From Byssovorax sp. (GTDB taxonomy: Bacteria; Myxococcota_A; Polyangia; Polyangiales; Polyangiaceae): DNA of 64,000 bases. The stretch lies in the NCBI GenBank assembly GCA_025362495.1, contig JANYGI010000113.1:62001-126000 (forward strand), read 5' to 3'. The notes under the pieces are model-generated. The model was not told the DNA's origin and ran no database searches. It was given only the letters and a program-made list of their open reading frames with translations. Shown here one piece after another: positions 26,101 to 33,400 of this stretch (its first letter is position 1; every line of letters begins with the position of its first letter). The position numbers and the translations under genes are program-made.

Positions 26101-28649
26101 ACATGACGCGCGTCGCCGACCTCACGGCCGACGGCAAGCAGCGCGTCGAGATGTATTTCCGCATCGGCAAGCAGCTCGACGAGAAGCTCGGCGATCGTCT
26201 CCAGGCGCAAGAGCGCTTCGAGATGGCGCTCGATCTCGATCCCGCTCACCTGCCGACGCTCGCGGCGCTCCGGATCATCGCCATCGACGGCGCCGACTGG
26301 GATCGCGCCGCGCGCTACCTCGATCAGGAGCAGATGAACACCGAGGCGCCGCGCGGGCGCGCCAAGCTCCTCGTCGAGCTCGGCAAGCTCCGCGACGAGA
26401 TGCTCGGCGAGCACGACCTCGCGGTGCAAGCCTACGAGCTCGCCCTCCAGAGCGACGGCGACAACGAGGACGCCGCGCTCCCGCTCCTCAACGAGTACGT
26501 GGCCACCACGCAGTGGTCGAAGGCCGAGCCCCTCGCCGAGATGCTCGCGAAGAAGAGCGGCAAGCGCGAGCGCCCGGAGCAGCACCGCCTCCAGAACCTG
26601 CTCGGCAAAGTCGAGGCGGCCCTCGGCAAGAACGAGCAAGCCCTCAAGGCATACCTCGCGGCGAACCACCTCGATCTCACCGATCAGGAGACCATCCGCG
26701 GGCTCGCCGACGTGAGCTTCAAGCTCGGCGACTGGGCGGGCTCGCTCACGAACTACCAGAAGGTGCTGACGGCGCTGGGCGAGGAAGAGACCGAGGCGCG
26801 CGCCGAGGTCTACTTCAAGCTCGGCCTCGTCAAGCAGAACCAGGGCCAGGCCAAGCAGGCGATCAACAACTTCGAGAAGGCCCTCGCGCTCGAGCCGTCG
26901 CACCGCTCGACGCTCGACGCGATGGTCGCCGTCTACGAGAGCCTGAAGGACTGGAAGCAGGTCTGCGCGTACCGCCGCCAGATCCTCGACAACGTCGTCG
27001 AGGGCGGCGAGCGCTTCCGGATGTTGAACCAGATCGGCGACATCTGGGTCGACAAGGAGAACAACGTCGATAAGGGCATCGAGGCCCTCGAAGAGGCGCT
27101 GGATCTCGAGCCGCAGGACCACGTCCTCCTGCACAAGCTGCTGCAGCTCTACCAGAAGGCCAACCAGTGGGACCGGATGGTGGACTGCCTCCAGCGCATC
27201 GCCGATCTCGAGATGCAGCCCGAGCGCAAGAGCCGCTACCTCTACACGATGGCGCAGCTCTATCGCGACAAGCTCGACGATCAGCTCCGCGCCGTCGACC
27301 TCTTCAACGAGGCGCTCGATCTCAACCCGAACTTCCTCGAGGCCTTCGAGCGCATCAACAAGATCCTCACGGCGCTCAAGGAGTGGAAGCAGCTCGAGCG
27401 CGCCTACCGGAAGATGCTCCACCGCGTCGCCGGCAAGGGCAACAACGACCTCGAGTACAGCCTGTGGCACGCGCTCGGCCTCATCTACCGCGACCGCCTC
27501 GGCGACAAGAACGCCGCGGTGGAGACGTTCCGGATGGCCTCGCGCCTCAAGCCCGACAACCTCGACGAGCACTTGATCCTCGCCGAGCTCCACGAGCAGC
27601 TCGAGCAGCCCGACGACGCCATCGTCGAGTTCCAGGCGATGCTCAAGCTCGACCCGATGAAGGTCGATCCCTACCGCCGGCTCTACCGCCTCTACCTCGA
27701 CAAGAAGGCCTACGATCCGGCGTGGTGCCTCGCCGCGGCGCTCGCCTTCCTGCGCAAGGCCGACGAAGAAGAGCAGCGCTTCTTCGAGGATTACCGCCCG
27801 CAGGGGATGATCCAGGTCAAGAGCCGGCTCGACAACGAGCAGTGGATCAGGAACCTCTTCCACGAGGACGAGAACCTCTACGTCGGCAAGATCTTCGAGA
27901 TGATCGCCTCCGCCGCGCTCAAGGCGAAGATCGAGCAGCTCAAGGTGAAGAAGGAAGTGCCCGTCCTCGATCCGCGGTTCCGTCAGGATCCCGCGACGTC
28001 GACGGTCACCTTCGCGCGCACCTTCGGCTGGGCCGCGCAGGTCCTCGCGGTGCCCGCGCCGCTCCTGTACGTGCGCAGCGACGTCCCGGGCTCGCTCGTG
28101 GCCGTGGCCAACGAGCAGCCTGCGTCCGTCGCCGGGCAGACGGTCCTCACCGGCTTCACGCCGCAGGACCTGACGTTCATCGTCGGCAAGCACCTCGCGA
28201 TGTACCGCGGCGAGCACTACATCAAGACGCTCTTCCCGACGGTGACCGAGCTGACCGTGATGCTCTTCGCGGGCATCAAGCTCGTCGCTCCCGAGACGCC
28301 GGCGCCCGCCGACATCGAGAAGCACATCATGGCGACGGCGGCGACGCTCCGGCAGTACATCCAGCCGATGCAGCTCGAAGGGCTGCGGATGGTGGTGAAG
28401 AAGTTCCTCGCCGAGGGCGCCAAGGCCAACATCAAGCGGTGGATCCAGTGCGTGGAGATCACCGCGGCCCGCACCGGCCTGCTCCTCTGCGGCGATCTCG
28501 AGATCGCCAAGAAGATCATCGCCGCCGAGCCGCAGCAGCCCGGTGATCTCACGGCCCAGGAGAAGCTGAAGGAGCTGATCCTGTTCTCGATCTCCGACCA
28601 GTACTTCGCGCTCCGTCAGTCCCTCGGGATCAACATCGGCGCAGAGTAG
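17193..28649 (+). CDS. gltI: Giant TPR protein, GltI/AgmK-like
   Basis: 3,818 residues, close to my recollection of M. xanthus AgmK (GltI), a cytoplasmic giant TPR protein of the gliding complex. There is no signal peptide or TM helix. Residues 1-380 are TPR-like, and about 382-483 is a Pro/Ala/Val/Glu linker. From there to about 3,500 the chain is dozens of 34-residue TPR units with a recurring WxxL/Y and ALxxLDP pattern, e.g. ALEALERIYAERNLSAELVE. The last 225 residues (about 3595-3818) are a distinct, non-TPR domain (see findings). The ribosome binding site is weak (GAAGAAGA). The long open frames on the opposite strand are shadows of the biased codon use. A terminator follows at 28704. 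Confidence 0.9.
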   Translation: MDLAQRLNHLESVRDWQGLADELERAIPAETSAAVKASYHLKLGRVLEDKFLLAVKALKHFQDAFKLNPALIEALQQARAIYWALGKTNMVQKLLELELKSAAEGPAQTALLLELGDVLTDLGDHEKAASTYARALASSGGASDAARDGLADTQVDEGSAPGHLEALVEIAGAEHDPAARSRLYLRASRIAKRFSPTEVEGLLTRAYEADPSDKQAATTFEQLMMEEDRAQAIAETQRRVLSASNGADRAANAFRFGVRWATRHQNHELGAQLIQSAFEADPDNEAAFSYLRELWGTKQGEWDRVIKLIEAAADANPTSPFLVAQAGTIVWRQGGNLMRARGWFERLAAIAPEHATLRAFEAQIGEPVGAVEAGAALPAAEEAPIDVVVASEPPPPVAMLESEPPPAPAKAASEPPPARLHKPEPVVAEVAPVSASVAVSEPAPVSVAPPAAVAAPVSVPPPAPAAAAPAAEPVAAAKPAVNVDELIAKGQKQEQAKRYNEYVKTLIEIAEAVDSPAEKIEYYAKAADLYTTKFSNAAEAVKCFESILALDGEHAAAIDFLRQSYEKRRDWEKLIGLMKREAGAMPEGAARGAKFLEVAKLATERVKKPEVCIDLWNEVIANDPENAEALNALAGLHERAKDWPALAAVLQKQVDSTYDSAVKQVLLGKLGALYGERLNDDEAAVEAWRQLLALNPQDRKAQEALKKKYLTLGRWDDLEVFYAESGKWDEFIRVLETQEAKETIDQAKIGLLVKIAQLWMVQKGKPDRAAKAYEKVLSIDAQHLEAAEALIPLYEQANNPKGLAGAIEVKLLHPQDDGAKLELYRQVAGLYETKLKEPQRAFERYLSAFEIAPGDERCIDDVERAARATAGWDALITAYSAAITRAEGEAEHELAIALRLRLGRVLRDEVKRVDDALAQFRAVYDADGENDAAISALEQLYRDTARFGELLGIYEKKRELVTEVEAKKQIQYAIADLYEKEIKDPKSAIATYIQVLDDEPMDAQALAALDKLYLEQQEWEPYVEVLRKRIELDVSEGVLIDLKLRLGGALESHLGDPAGALDNYREILLIDPGNDAARAALEAMLGREDLRADAAGILEEIYEGRGDWEKLIQALEILAASESDVAGRVGLLRKVARTAAENLADLGRAFDAQARALKDDPSNADTRAELEALAEKSGAWDRLDAIFSEIAQGISDARLAREYWMRLAGIHERLGKIEEAASGYNRVLSIDPADHEALAAMDALYRRTERFADLVGVFRRRIELAGEGPERETLYAQMAEVYEQKLGKPEDAIAAYREVLSLDETSHVALTALDGLFTRQAMWNELAENLESQLRLAIEDDDQIRLMLRLAALRESRMSLVESAIDIYSQVLEREPGNVEALAALERLGLLPEHEIPIAEILEPLYRQSGDFAKLVGVHEVQVRRSEDPGRRVELLHQIATLHEDAGGDLSAAFDTFARALSEDPASETTQDGLDRLARATGRFADLARVFETLAARQAEPELASTLFTMSARVYENDLADLDSAVRHYRKVLEIDAKNLPAAESLDRIFRGAERYQELSQILQQKAEILDEINDKKSALFQAASIEEEILERHDQSIAVYGKVLELDSEDLRAIDALIKLYLGLSRWTDLLAVYAKKADLVTDAEEKKLIYYQIGAVYERELGDVARSIDTYQRVLEIDPDDLQALGRLDVLYQTAQNWQELLSVLQHEAELAQDPAEGISYQYRIAELYEKHLDDTTRAIELYRDLLQQMPDHAPTLEALEGIKSGVKDPLGAALVLEPIYDGVGEWQKLISVLEVQVKSAEDPFARVDLLHRIARLHEEMLTDHRSAFETYARAVAFDITNEDSLHNLERLAMAVGRWPDVAALYDAELDKLSEDPGRFVELGLRLAQIFETQLEDVENAVIRYRRVIAADPENHAAISSLDRLFTMTERWPELVQILAREAEIGQSPDEILEFKYRLGLVHQSRLSDLSSAIAAYRDVLTAAPEHHQTREALEGLFAAGVQQMVIGEILEPLYQASGDWEKLAGVLEALLAHLTDAASRLAMYYRLGELQEERLIALDGALDVFVRAVKEYPTDEKTLEEVERLAGSTDGGWENLANAYADVLGLHAEKAVQAAIGKRLARVFEEDLGDVQKAEETYRYVLSVEALDVEALTNLDRIYSSIEQYPELAQTLEQRIKATTEPYELVDLHNRLGQIYEERLNEPDHAIRIFRRVFDDLDKANELAIFALERIYGAKGAWTDLKVVLDRELENAGGDTQEADIRAKMAHLLSGHLNDIPGAVETWKRVLELRGEDHEALGALADLYERVEQWAELCDVLERHYDIASDDVARVEVLLRRAKLFSERLGRDDSALDDYNRVLDIDYANSHALYAISEIWRRRNDPQEIVTSLHQTVDRAAAALPAENLVAIFRELGTIYQSTLAQPYDAIDAWRRLLGVDPRDFEAMAALENLLRAEERWVEVIDVKMGRAQAYEDPQEKIREYLEVAAIWEHQVGEKDKGTPAYEKILELDGTHDQAFFALELLHGAARRSEPLIELYLARLDTREEVKDKTTILRKVAKVFEEQLEDRAQAFDALLTAFELDFSDMEVVRYLERMSQATNRWPELVQTVNAWLGQQTDPLQKITLSLRLAKWYAEDLGHPEYAQGYYQQVLTLDPNNVAVLRQMASFFKKTGRWQEQGQTLTSALNVAVTDFDRKEILTDLGEVLERHMGEVDQGLGFYKRALDVDQLHLPALEALERIYAERNLSAELVEILTRKARALTEPELIGNTKLRTGGLYETALHQPEKAGQVYREVLELDASSLLAMRGLERVYTASAQWPDLVKVLEMQLDVVTTERERIDVLLKIAQIQEEQFLKPDLAAARLEQVVEIDGTHELALESLERCYRRLRQWLDLINTFDRHINATHDRQKKIDLWSATAKVYAEEVQDLDHAIDSWLNIIELEDTNIPALDALAKLYEKQDDAAKAIEYMTRVADLTADGKQRVEMYFRIGKQLDEKLGDRLQAQERFEMALDLDPAHLPTLAALRIIAIDGADWDRAARYLDQEQMNTEAPRGRAKLLVELGKLRDEMLGEHDLAVQAYELALQSDGDNEDAALPLLNEYVATTQWSKAEPLAEMLAKKSGKRERPEQHRLQNLLGKVEAALGKNEQALKAYLAANHLDLTDQETIRGLADVSFKLGDWAGSLTNYQKVLTALGEEETEARAEVYFKLGLVKQNQGQAKQAINNFEKALALEPSHRSTLDAMVAVYESLKDWKQVCAYRRQILDNVVEGGERFRMLNQIGDIWVDKENNVDKGIEALEEALDLEPQDHVLLHKLLQLYQKANQWDRMVDCLQRIADLEMQPERKSRYLYTMAQLYRDKLDDQLRAVDLFNEALDLNPNFLEAFERINKILTALKEWKQLERAYRKMLHRVAGKGNNDLEYSLWHALGLIYRDRLGDKNAAVETFRMASRLKPDNLDEHLILAELHEQLEQPDDAIVEFQAMLKLDPMKVDPYRRLYRLYLDKKAYDPAWCLAAALAFLRKADEEEQRFFEDYRPQGMIQVKSRLDNEQWIRNLFHEDENLYVGKIFEMIASAALKAKIEQLKVKKEVPVLDPRFRQDPATSTVTFARTFGWAAQVLAVPAPLLYVRSDVPGSLVAVANEQPASVAGQTVLTGFTPQDLTFIVGKHLAMYRGEHYIKTLFPTVTELTVMLFAGIKLVAPETPAPADIEKHIMATAATLRQYIQPMQLEGLRMVVKKFLAEGAKANIKRWIQCVEITAARTGLLLCGDLEIAKKIIAAEPQQPGDLTAQEKLKELILFSISDQYFALRQSLGINIGAE

Positions 28650-28703
28650 TCAGCGTTTACTCCGGCGCAGCGCGCGTCCGGGTGGCCCCTGAATCGACGT
28701 GAA

Positions 28704-28735
28704 GCCCTCTCTCCCGCAACGGGGGAGGGGGTTTC
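28704..28735 (+). terminator. Terminator after gltI
   Basis: A 13-bp stem (28704-28716 with 28720-28732, including three G-T pairs) with the loop caa, followed by ttctgcgttt. It lies 55 bp after the stop of the giant TPR gene and closes the glt locus. Confidence 0.72.
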
Positions 28736-28784
28736 TGCGTTTGTCGGCCCGCGTCGGAAAGTGCTTGATCCGAAGCCCAGAAAA

Positions 28785-28800
28785 TAGAATCATCATTCTA
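28785..28800. promoter_or_regulatory. Palindromic operator-like site before the PhyH gene
   Basis: TAGAAT-CATC-ATTCTA is a perfect 6-bp inverted repeat in an AT-rich island of otherwise GC-rich DNA, 24 bp upstream of the ATG at 28824. The left arm also reads as a -10 hexamer. The following gene pair includes a TetR repressor, so this is the obvious site for autoregulation; that link is inference. Confidence 0.55.
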
Positions 28801-28823
28801 GTTCTGGTTCCAAGGAGCTCCCG

Positions 28824-29717
28824 ATGCAGATCGATCCGGTCGTCGCTTCCGCCAAGCCTGGCTCTGCCGCTTCTCGCTCGAACGCGGCGGAACTCCCGCG
28901 CGCGAACCGCGTGATCCACATCCCCGACTTCACGCTCGACGGCGATCTCACCGCCGAGCAGAGCGACTTCTTCGAGACCTTCGGCTTCATCCGCTTCAAG
29001 CGGTTCGTCTCGCGCGAGCGCGCGCAATCGCTCTACCAATCGGTGCTCGAGATCGACGCCAAGCTCGTCGCTGACGGCCGCGAGAAGGTCAACGGCGTGC
29101 CGCTCATCTTCGGCAAGCGCGCCGATGGGACGCGCTACGTGCAGCGCATCCCCTTCGGGTCGCTCCAGTCCGACGCGTTCCACACCTTCCTCCAGGATCC
29201 GCGCTTCCAGGGCATCACGCGGACGGCGGGGCAGGGGTATCGCATCGCCGAAGACGAGCGCGACGGCCTCGTGATCAACCGCTTCCGCAACGAGCCGGGC
29301 GCGAAGTACAAGCGCCTCGGCTGGCACACCGACAGCCTCCGCGACCTCTTCTATTTCGAGAAGCCGCGCCGCTACCTCAACGTCGGCTTCTACCTCACCG
29401 ACTCGCCCGCCGAGGTCGGCGGCCTGCGCGTGCTCCCGTGCACGCACAACCAGCCCATCAGCTCGATGCTCACGCGCAAGATGCACTTCGTCAACGACGT
29501 CCCCGATGTTGACGAGCTGGCGATCACGGCCGAGGCCGGCGATCTCACCATCCACGACGGGCGCATCTGGCACCGCACCGCGCTCTCGACGCTCACCGGC
29601 GACGCGAGCGAGCGCTGCGTCTCGTACCTGCCGCTCATGGATGGGCCGCTGAAGCGGAAGACCGAGAGCAGCAAGATGCCCTTCTATTTCCGGCTCAAGG
29701 GCCTGGTCGGGTACTGA
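28824..29717 (+). CDS. Phytanoyl-CoA dioxygenase (PhyH)-family oxygenase
   Basis: 297 residues with AAGGAG seven bases before the ATG. A Fe(II)/2-oxoglutarate-dependent oxygenase fold is suggested by the PhyH pattern: N-terminal FFETFGFIRFKRFVS, the HxD iron ligands in LGWHTDS (about H168, D170), the distal histidine in DGRIWHRTA (about H250), and GGLRVLPCTHNQ between them. The likely reaction is hydroxylation of a lipid-like or acyl substrate; the substrate is unknown. The stop overlaps the start of the TetR gene by one base (TGATG), so the two are translationally coupled. Confidence 0.83.
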   Translation: MQIDPVVASAKPGSAASRSNAAELPRANRVIHIPDFTLDGDLTAEQSDFFETFGFIRFKRFVSRERAQSLYQSVLEIDAKLVADGREKVNGVPLIFGKRADGTRYVQRIPFGSLQSDAFHTFLQDPRFQGITRTAGQGYRIAEDERDGLVINRFRNEPGAKYKRLGWHTDSLRDLFYFEKPRRYLNVGFYLTDSPAEVGGLRVLPCTHNQPISSMLTRKMHFVNDVPDVDELAITAEAGDLTIHDGRIWHRTALSTLTGDASERCVSYLPLMDGPLKRKTESSKMPFYFRLKGLVGY

Positions 29718-30394
29718 TGCGCGCCGAGGCTCGCGCGCTGCCTCACGCCGCGGAGGGCGCGCCGCCGCTCACGTGGATCCATCGCCCGCAGCAGGATCGC
29801 AGCCGGAAGACGCTGGAGCGGCTCCTCGACGCGACCGAGGAGATCATCCGCGCGAAGGGGATCGACGGCGTGACGATCCCCGCCGTGGTGCAGGCGGCGC
29901 AGTCGTCCGTGGGCAGCTTCTACGCGCGCTTTCCCACCAAGGCGGCGCTGCTCTCCATGCTGCACGAGCGCGCCTGCGAGCAGTCGGTGGCGACGGCCGA
30001 GGCGGCGCTCGATCCGGCGCGCTGGCAGGGCGTCGCGACGGCCGAGGTGGTGCGCACGTTCGTCGGCTTCGTGGTTCATCTGTTCCGCGAGCGGCGATCG
30101 ATGATGCTGGCGTTCACCACCACGCTGGCGCTCGAGCCGGGCTTCGCCGAGCGGCGCGCGCGCACGGCCACGGTGATCGGCCGGCTCTTCCGCACGCTGC
30201 TGCTCGCGCGCCGCGGATCGATCGGCCACCCGTTCCCCGAGCGCGCCATCGACCTCAGCCTGCGCGCCGTGACGGCGACGCTCGAGCAGCGCAACGCGTT
30301 CGACGCCAGCGGGGTCGCCGACGTCGCGGTCGACGACGCGACGCTCATCGACGAGCTCTCGCGCCTCGTCCTCAGCTACCTCGACGTGCGTTAG
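29717..30394 (+). CDS. TetR-family transcriptional regulator
   Basis: 225 residues. The N-terminal HTH (about residues 25-75) fits TetR: RKTLERLLDATEEIIRAKG, then GVTIPAVVQAAQSSVGSFYA and RFPTKAAL. The C-terminal ligand-binding region is alpha-helical and unassigned. It starts at the last base of the PhyH gene, so it probably represses its own operon through the palindrome at 28785-28800 in response to a substrate of the oxygenase. That regulatory link is inference. Confidence 0.85.
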   Translation: MRAEARALPHAAEGAPPLTWIHRPQQDRSRKTLERLLDATEEIIRAKGIDGVTIPAVVQAAQSSVGSFYARFPTKAALLSMLHERACEQSVATAEAALDPARWQGVATAEVVRTFVGFVVHLFRERRSMMLAFTTTLALEPGFAERRARTATVIGRLFRTLLLARRGSIGHPFPERAIDLSLRAVTATLEQRNAFDASGVADVAVDDATLIDELSRLVLSYLDVR

Positions 30395-30408
30395 TGTACT
30401 TCGTACAC
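30394..30408. terminator. Small palindrome between convergent genes
   Basis: GTGTAC-TTC-GTACAC is a perfect 6-bp inverted repeat starting at the last base of the TetR stop codon, 18 bp before the end of the convergent kinase gene. It may end transcription on both strands. A protein-binding site is the alternative. Confidence 0.4.
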
Positions 30409-30425
30409 GGAGGTGCGAGCCGCCG

Positions 30426-33400
30426 TCAAACGGGGGGGACGGCGAGGATCCGCTCGATCTCGGGCGGCACGCAGCCGTAGGCCTCGGCGGCGGCGAGCAG
30501 CGCCGCGTTGTGCGGCAGGCCGAGCAGGAACGATCGCGCGTACGGCGTGCCCTCGAGGCCCTTGAGCCGACGCAGCAGCGGCGAGATCCCGCGCTCCATC
30601 GCGTTGCGCGCGCCCGCGAGATCGCCGACGTCGACGTAGGCGTCGTGGAGCGCGAGGTAGATCACCGCCTCGTTGAGCAAGCTGGGAGCGCCCGCCTCGA
30701 CGAGGGCGCCGGCCTCGCGCGCGATCTCCACGGCCTCCTCGGCGTTGCCCGAGCGTCGCTCGGCTTCGGCCCAGAAGCCCAGCGCGACCGGGAGCACGTC
30801 GCGGTTCTCGGTGGAGCGGTAGGCTTCAGCCGCCGTCTTCAAGAGGGCCCGCGCGCGCGGCAGCGTCGCCGACTCGCCGCGGAGCAGCTCGCAGCCGCGG
30901 TAGAACAGGATGCCCAGCGTGACGCGATCGCGGACCATCCAGAGCCCGCTGGCGGCCTCGTCGGCGCCGGCGCGGGGCTCGGCGAGGATGGCGTCGAGCT
31001 TGGCGTTGGCGCCGTACGTGGCGGCCCAGCAGAGCAGGATCATCTGCCCGTGGCGCACGGCGCCGGGGCTGCCGATCGACTGCGCTTTGGCGAGGCCCGT
31101 CTCCACTTCGAACAGCGCTTCCTCCCACGCGCCGATCGTCGTGAGCGCGAAGCCGACGTTCATCGTCAGCATGGCCTCGCGCTCTTGCAGCCCGGCGGCG
31201 CTCGCGGCGCGGGCGGCGGCGCGGCGCGCGTCGAGCGCGGCGGCGAGCTCCCCGCGCGTCTGGTGCACGACGGCGAGGACCTGCCACGCGTCGACCGCGG
31301 CCCAGACGATCCCGCGGCGCTCCGCGAGATCGATGAGGTGCGCGGCCTCGCGCTCGGCCATCGCGAGCTGCCCGGCGAACGCGTAGCGCGACGCCAGCGT
31401 GCCGGAGCAGCGCGCCTCTTCGTCGACGAGATCGATCCCCCGCGCGCGCTCGCGCACCTGGGTGAGCCGCTCCTCGATCTCGCTCCCCGAGGCGCACGCG
31501 TCGTCGTAGCGCGCGCGCGCGCCGGCGGTCTTGAGCTCGCTCGGCTCGTCGAAGACGTTCTCGCTCATCGCGCGGATGGCCGAGTCGCGATCGCTCGCGC
31601 GCGGATCGAGGCGGCTGTACGCGTCCTCGAGCAGCACGGCGCGCGCGAACGCCGTCGTCTTGTCGGGCGCGAACGTCAGCGCGCGATCGGCCATCGTCAC
31701 GGCCTCGCGCAGCGAGTTGGTGGCGAGCGCGCGCCGGGCCGCGGCCTCCCAGTGCACCGCGGCCTCCTCGTGGCGCTTGCCGAGGTCGAAGTGCTGCGCG
31801 ACGTTGGCCGCGTCCTCGCCCATCGACGCGAGCCAGCGCGCCGCCGAGGCGTGGAGATCCTTCTTCAGGTCCTCGCCGGCCGACGCGTACGCCACCTCGC
31901 GCACCAGCGCGTGCTTGAACAGGAACTCGCGCGTGCCGGCGAAGCGCGAGCGCGCGCTCTCGACGAGCAGCTCGGCGCTGACCAGGCGGCGCAGCGCGGC
32001 CTCGGGCTCGAGCACGCCGAGCGCCGCGACGCCCGCGTCCCACACCGAGAGCCCGAAGACGCTCGCGCGCAGCACGGCGTCGCGGCTCTGATCGTCGAGC
32101 GCGTCGAGGCTGACCTGGATCGCGGCCTCGATCGTCGGCGCTTTCGCGACATCCTTGCCTGACGCGATCACCCGCGAGAGCTCTTCGGCGAACATCGGCG
32201 AGCCCGCCGCCTGCTGCGCGACCTGATCGAGCATGGCCTCGGTGGCGCCGGCCCCGAGCACCGCGCGCGCGATCTCTCGCGTCGCCTTGCGGGCGATCGG
32301 CCGGAGCTCCACGCGCACGTGATCCCGCCCCGCGAAGCGCTGCCCCTGGTTGCGCCAGAACGACGGCCGCATCATCAGCATCGCGAAGAGCGAGCGCCCC
32401 GAGGCGCGGCCGAGGAGGTGGTCCACCCACGCCGTCGACTCGGGATCGGCCCACTGCGCGTCCTCGATCAGCAGCACGCACGGCTCGGTCGCGGCGGCGC
32501 CGAGCACCAGCTCCGTCATCGAGACGTAGAGCGAGTCGCGCGCGCCGCGGGGCTCGATCCCCTGGGGAAACGGCTGGTTCGCGAGCAGGCGCGCGAGCAG
32601 GCCGCTGTCGTCGCGGTGGAGCTCGGACCGATCGACGGCCTCGCTGGCCTCGTCGAGCGACGCGCCCTTCGGCAGCCCGACGAGCGATCGCAGCGCGTCG
32701 GCCGCGACGCCGAGCGCCTGCGCCTTGCCGAACGACTCGCAGCGCACGAGCAGCAGGCGCTGCGGCATCGGCTGCTCGGAGACGCGCCGCACGAACTCGC
32801 GCGCGAGGCGGCTCTTGCCGATCCCCGGCGGGCCCGAGACGCTGACGATCACCGGCGTGTGATCCTCGACGCAGCGATCGTAGCCGGACAGCGTGGCGAT
32901 GAACTCGGCCTCGCGCCCGACGAACGGCGCCATCATCCCGGCGTCGCGTCGCCCTTTCGCGGCACCCACGACTGCCGCGGCGCCGCGCGGGAGCATCTCG
33001 AACTGGAACCGCCCGCGCGCCAGCTCCATCGTCGTGGGGTCGGTGAGCAGGCGGCCCGAGCCCGCTTCACGCGCGAGCGCCGACGCCCGATCGACGACCT
33101 GCCCGGCGGAGCGCATCCCCTCGACGCGCGTGCGGCCGGTGGCGACGCCGACGTGCGCGCCGCGATCGGTCAGCATGCGCCCCATCCCGAGCGCGCGCGC
33201 CGCCTCGTCGCCGTACGCACGCTGGGCGCCCAGGTGGGCGACGATCGAGTCGCCGCCGAGCGGCAGCGCGTCGGCGCCTTGCTGGCGCAGCTGCTCGATC
33301 TCGCGCGTGCGGTCCTCGCCGGTCGCCACGTGGAGCGCGACCAGCGTCGTCACGAGGCGCGTCCCCGCGGAGAAGCCGTCGGTCTTCGGCGCGGCGCGCG

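Noticed and set aside
17199-28325. Two very long minus-strand open frames (1,987 and 1,691 residues) opposite the giant TPR gene
   Set aside because: They arise from the GC-biased codon use of the TPR gene. Their translations are Arg/Glu/Leu/Asp-rich with no motifs, while the plus strand encodes clear TPRs.
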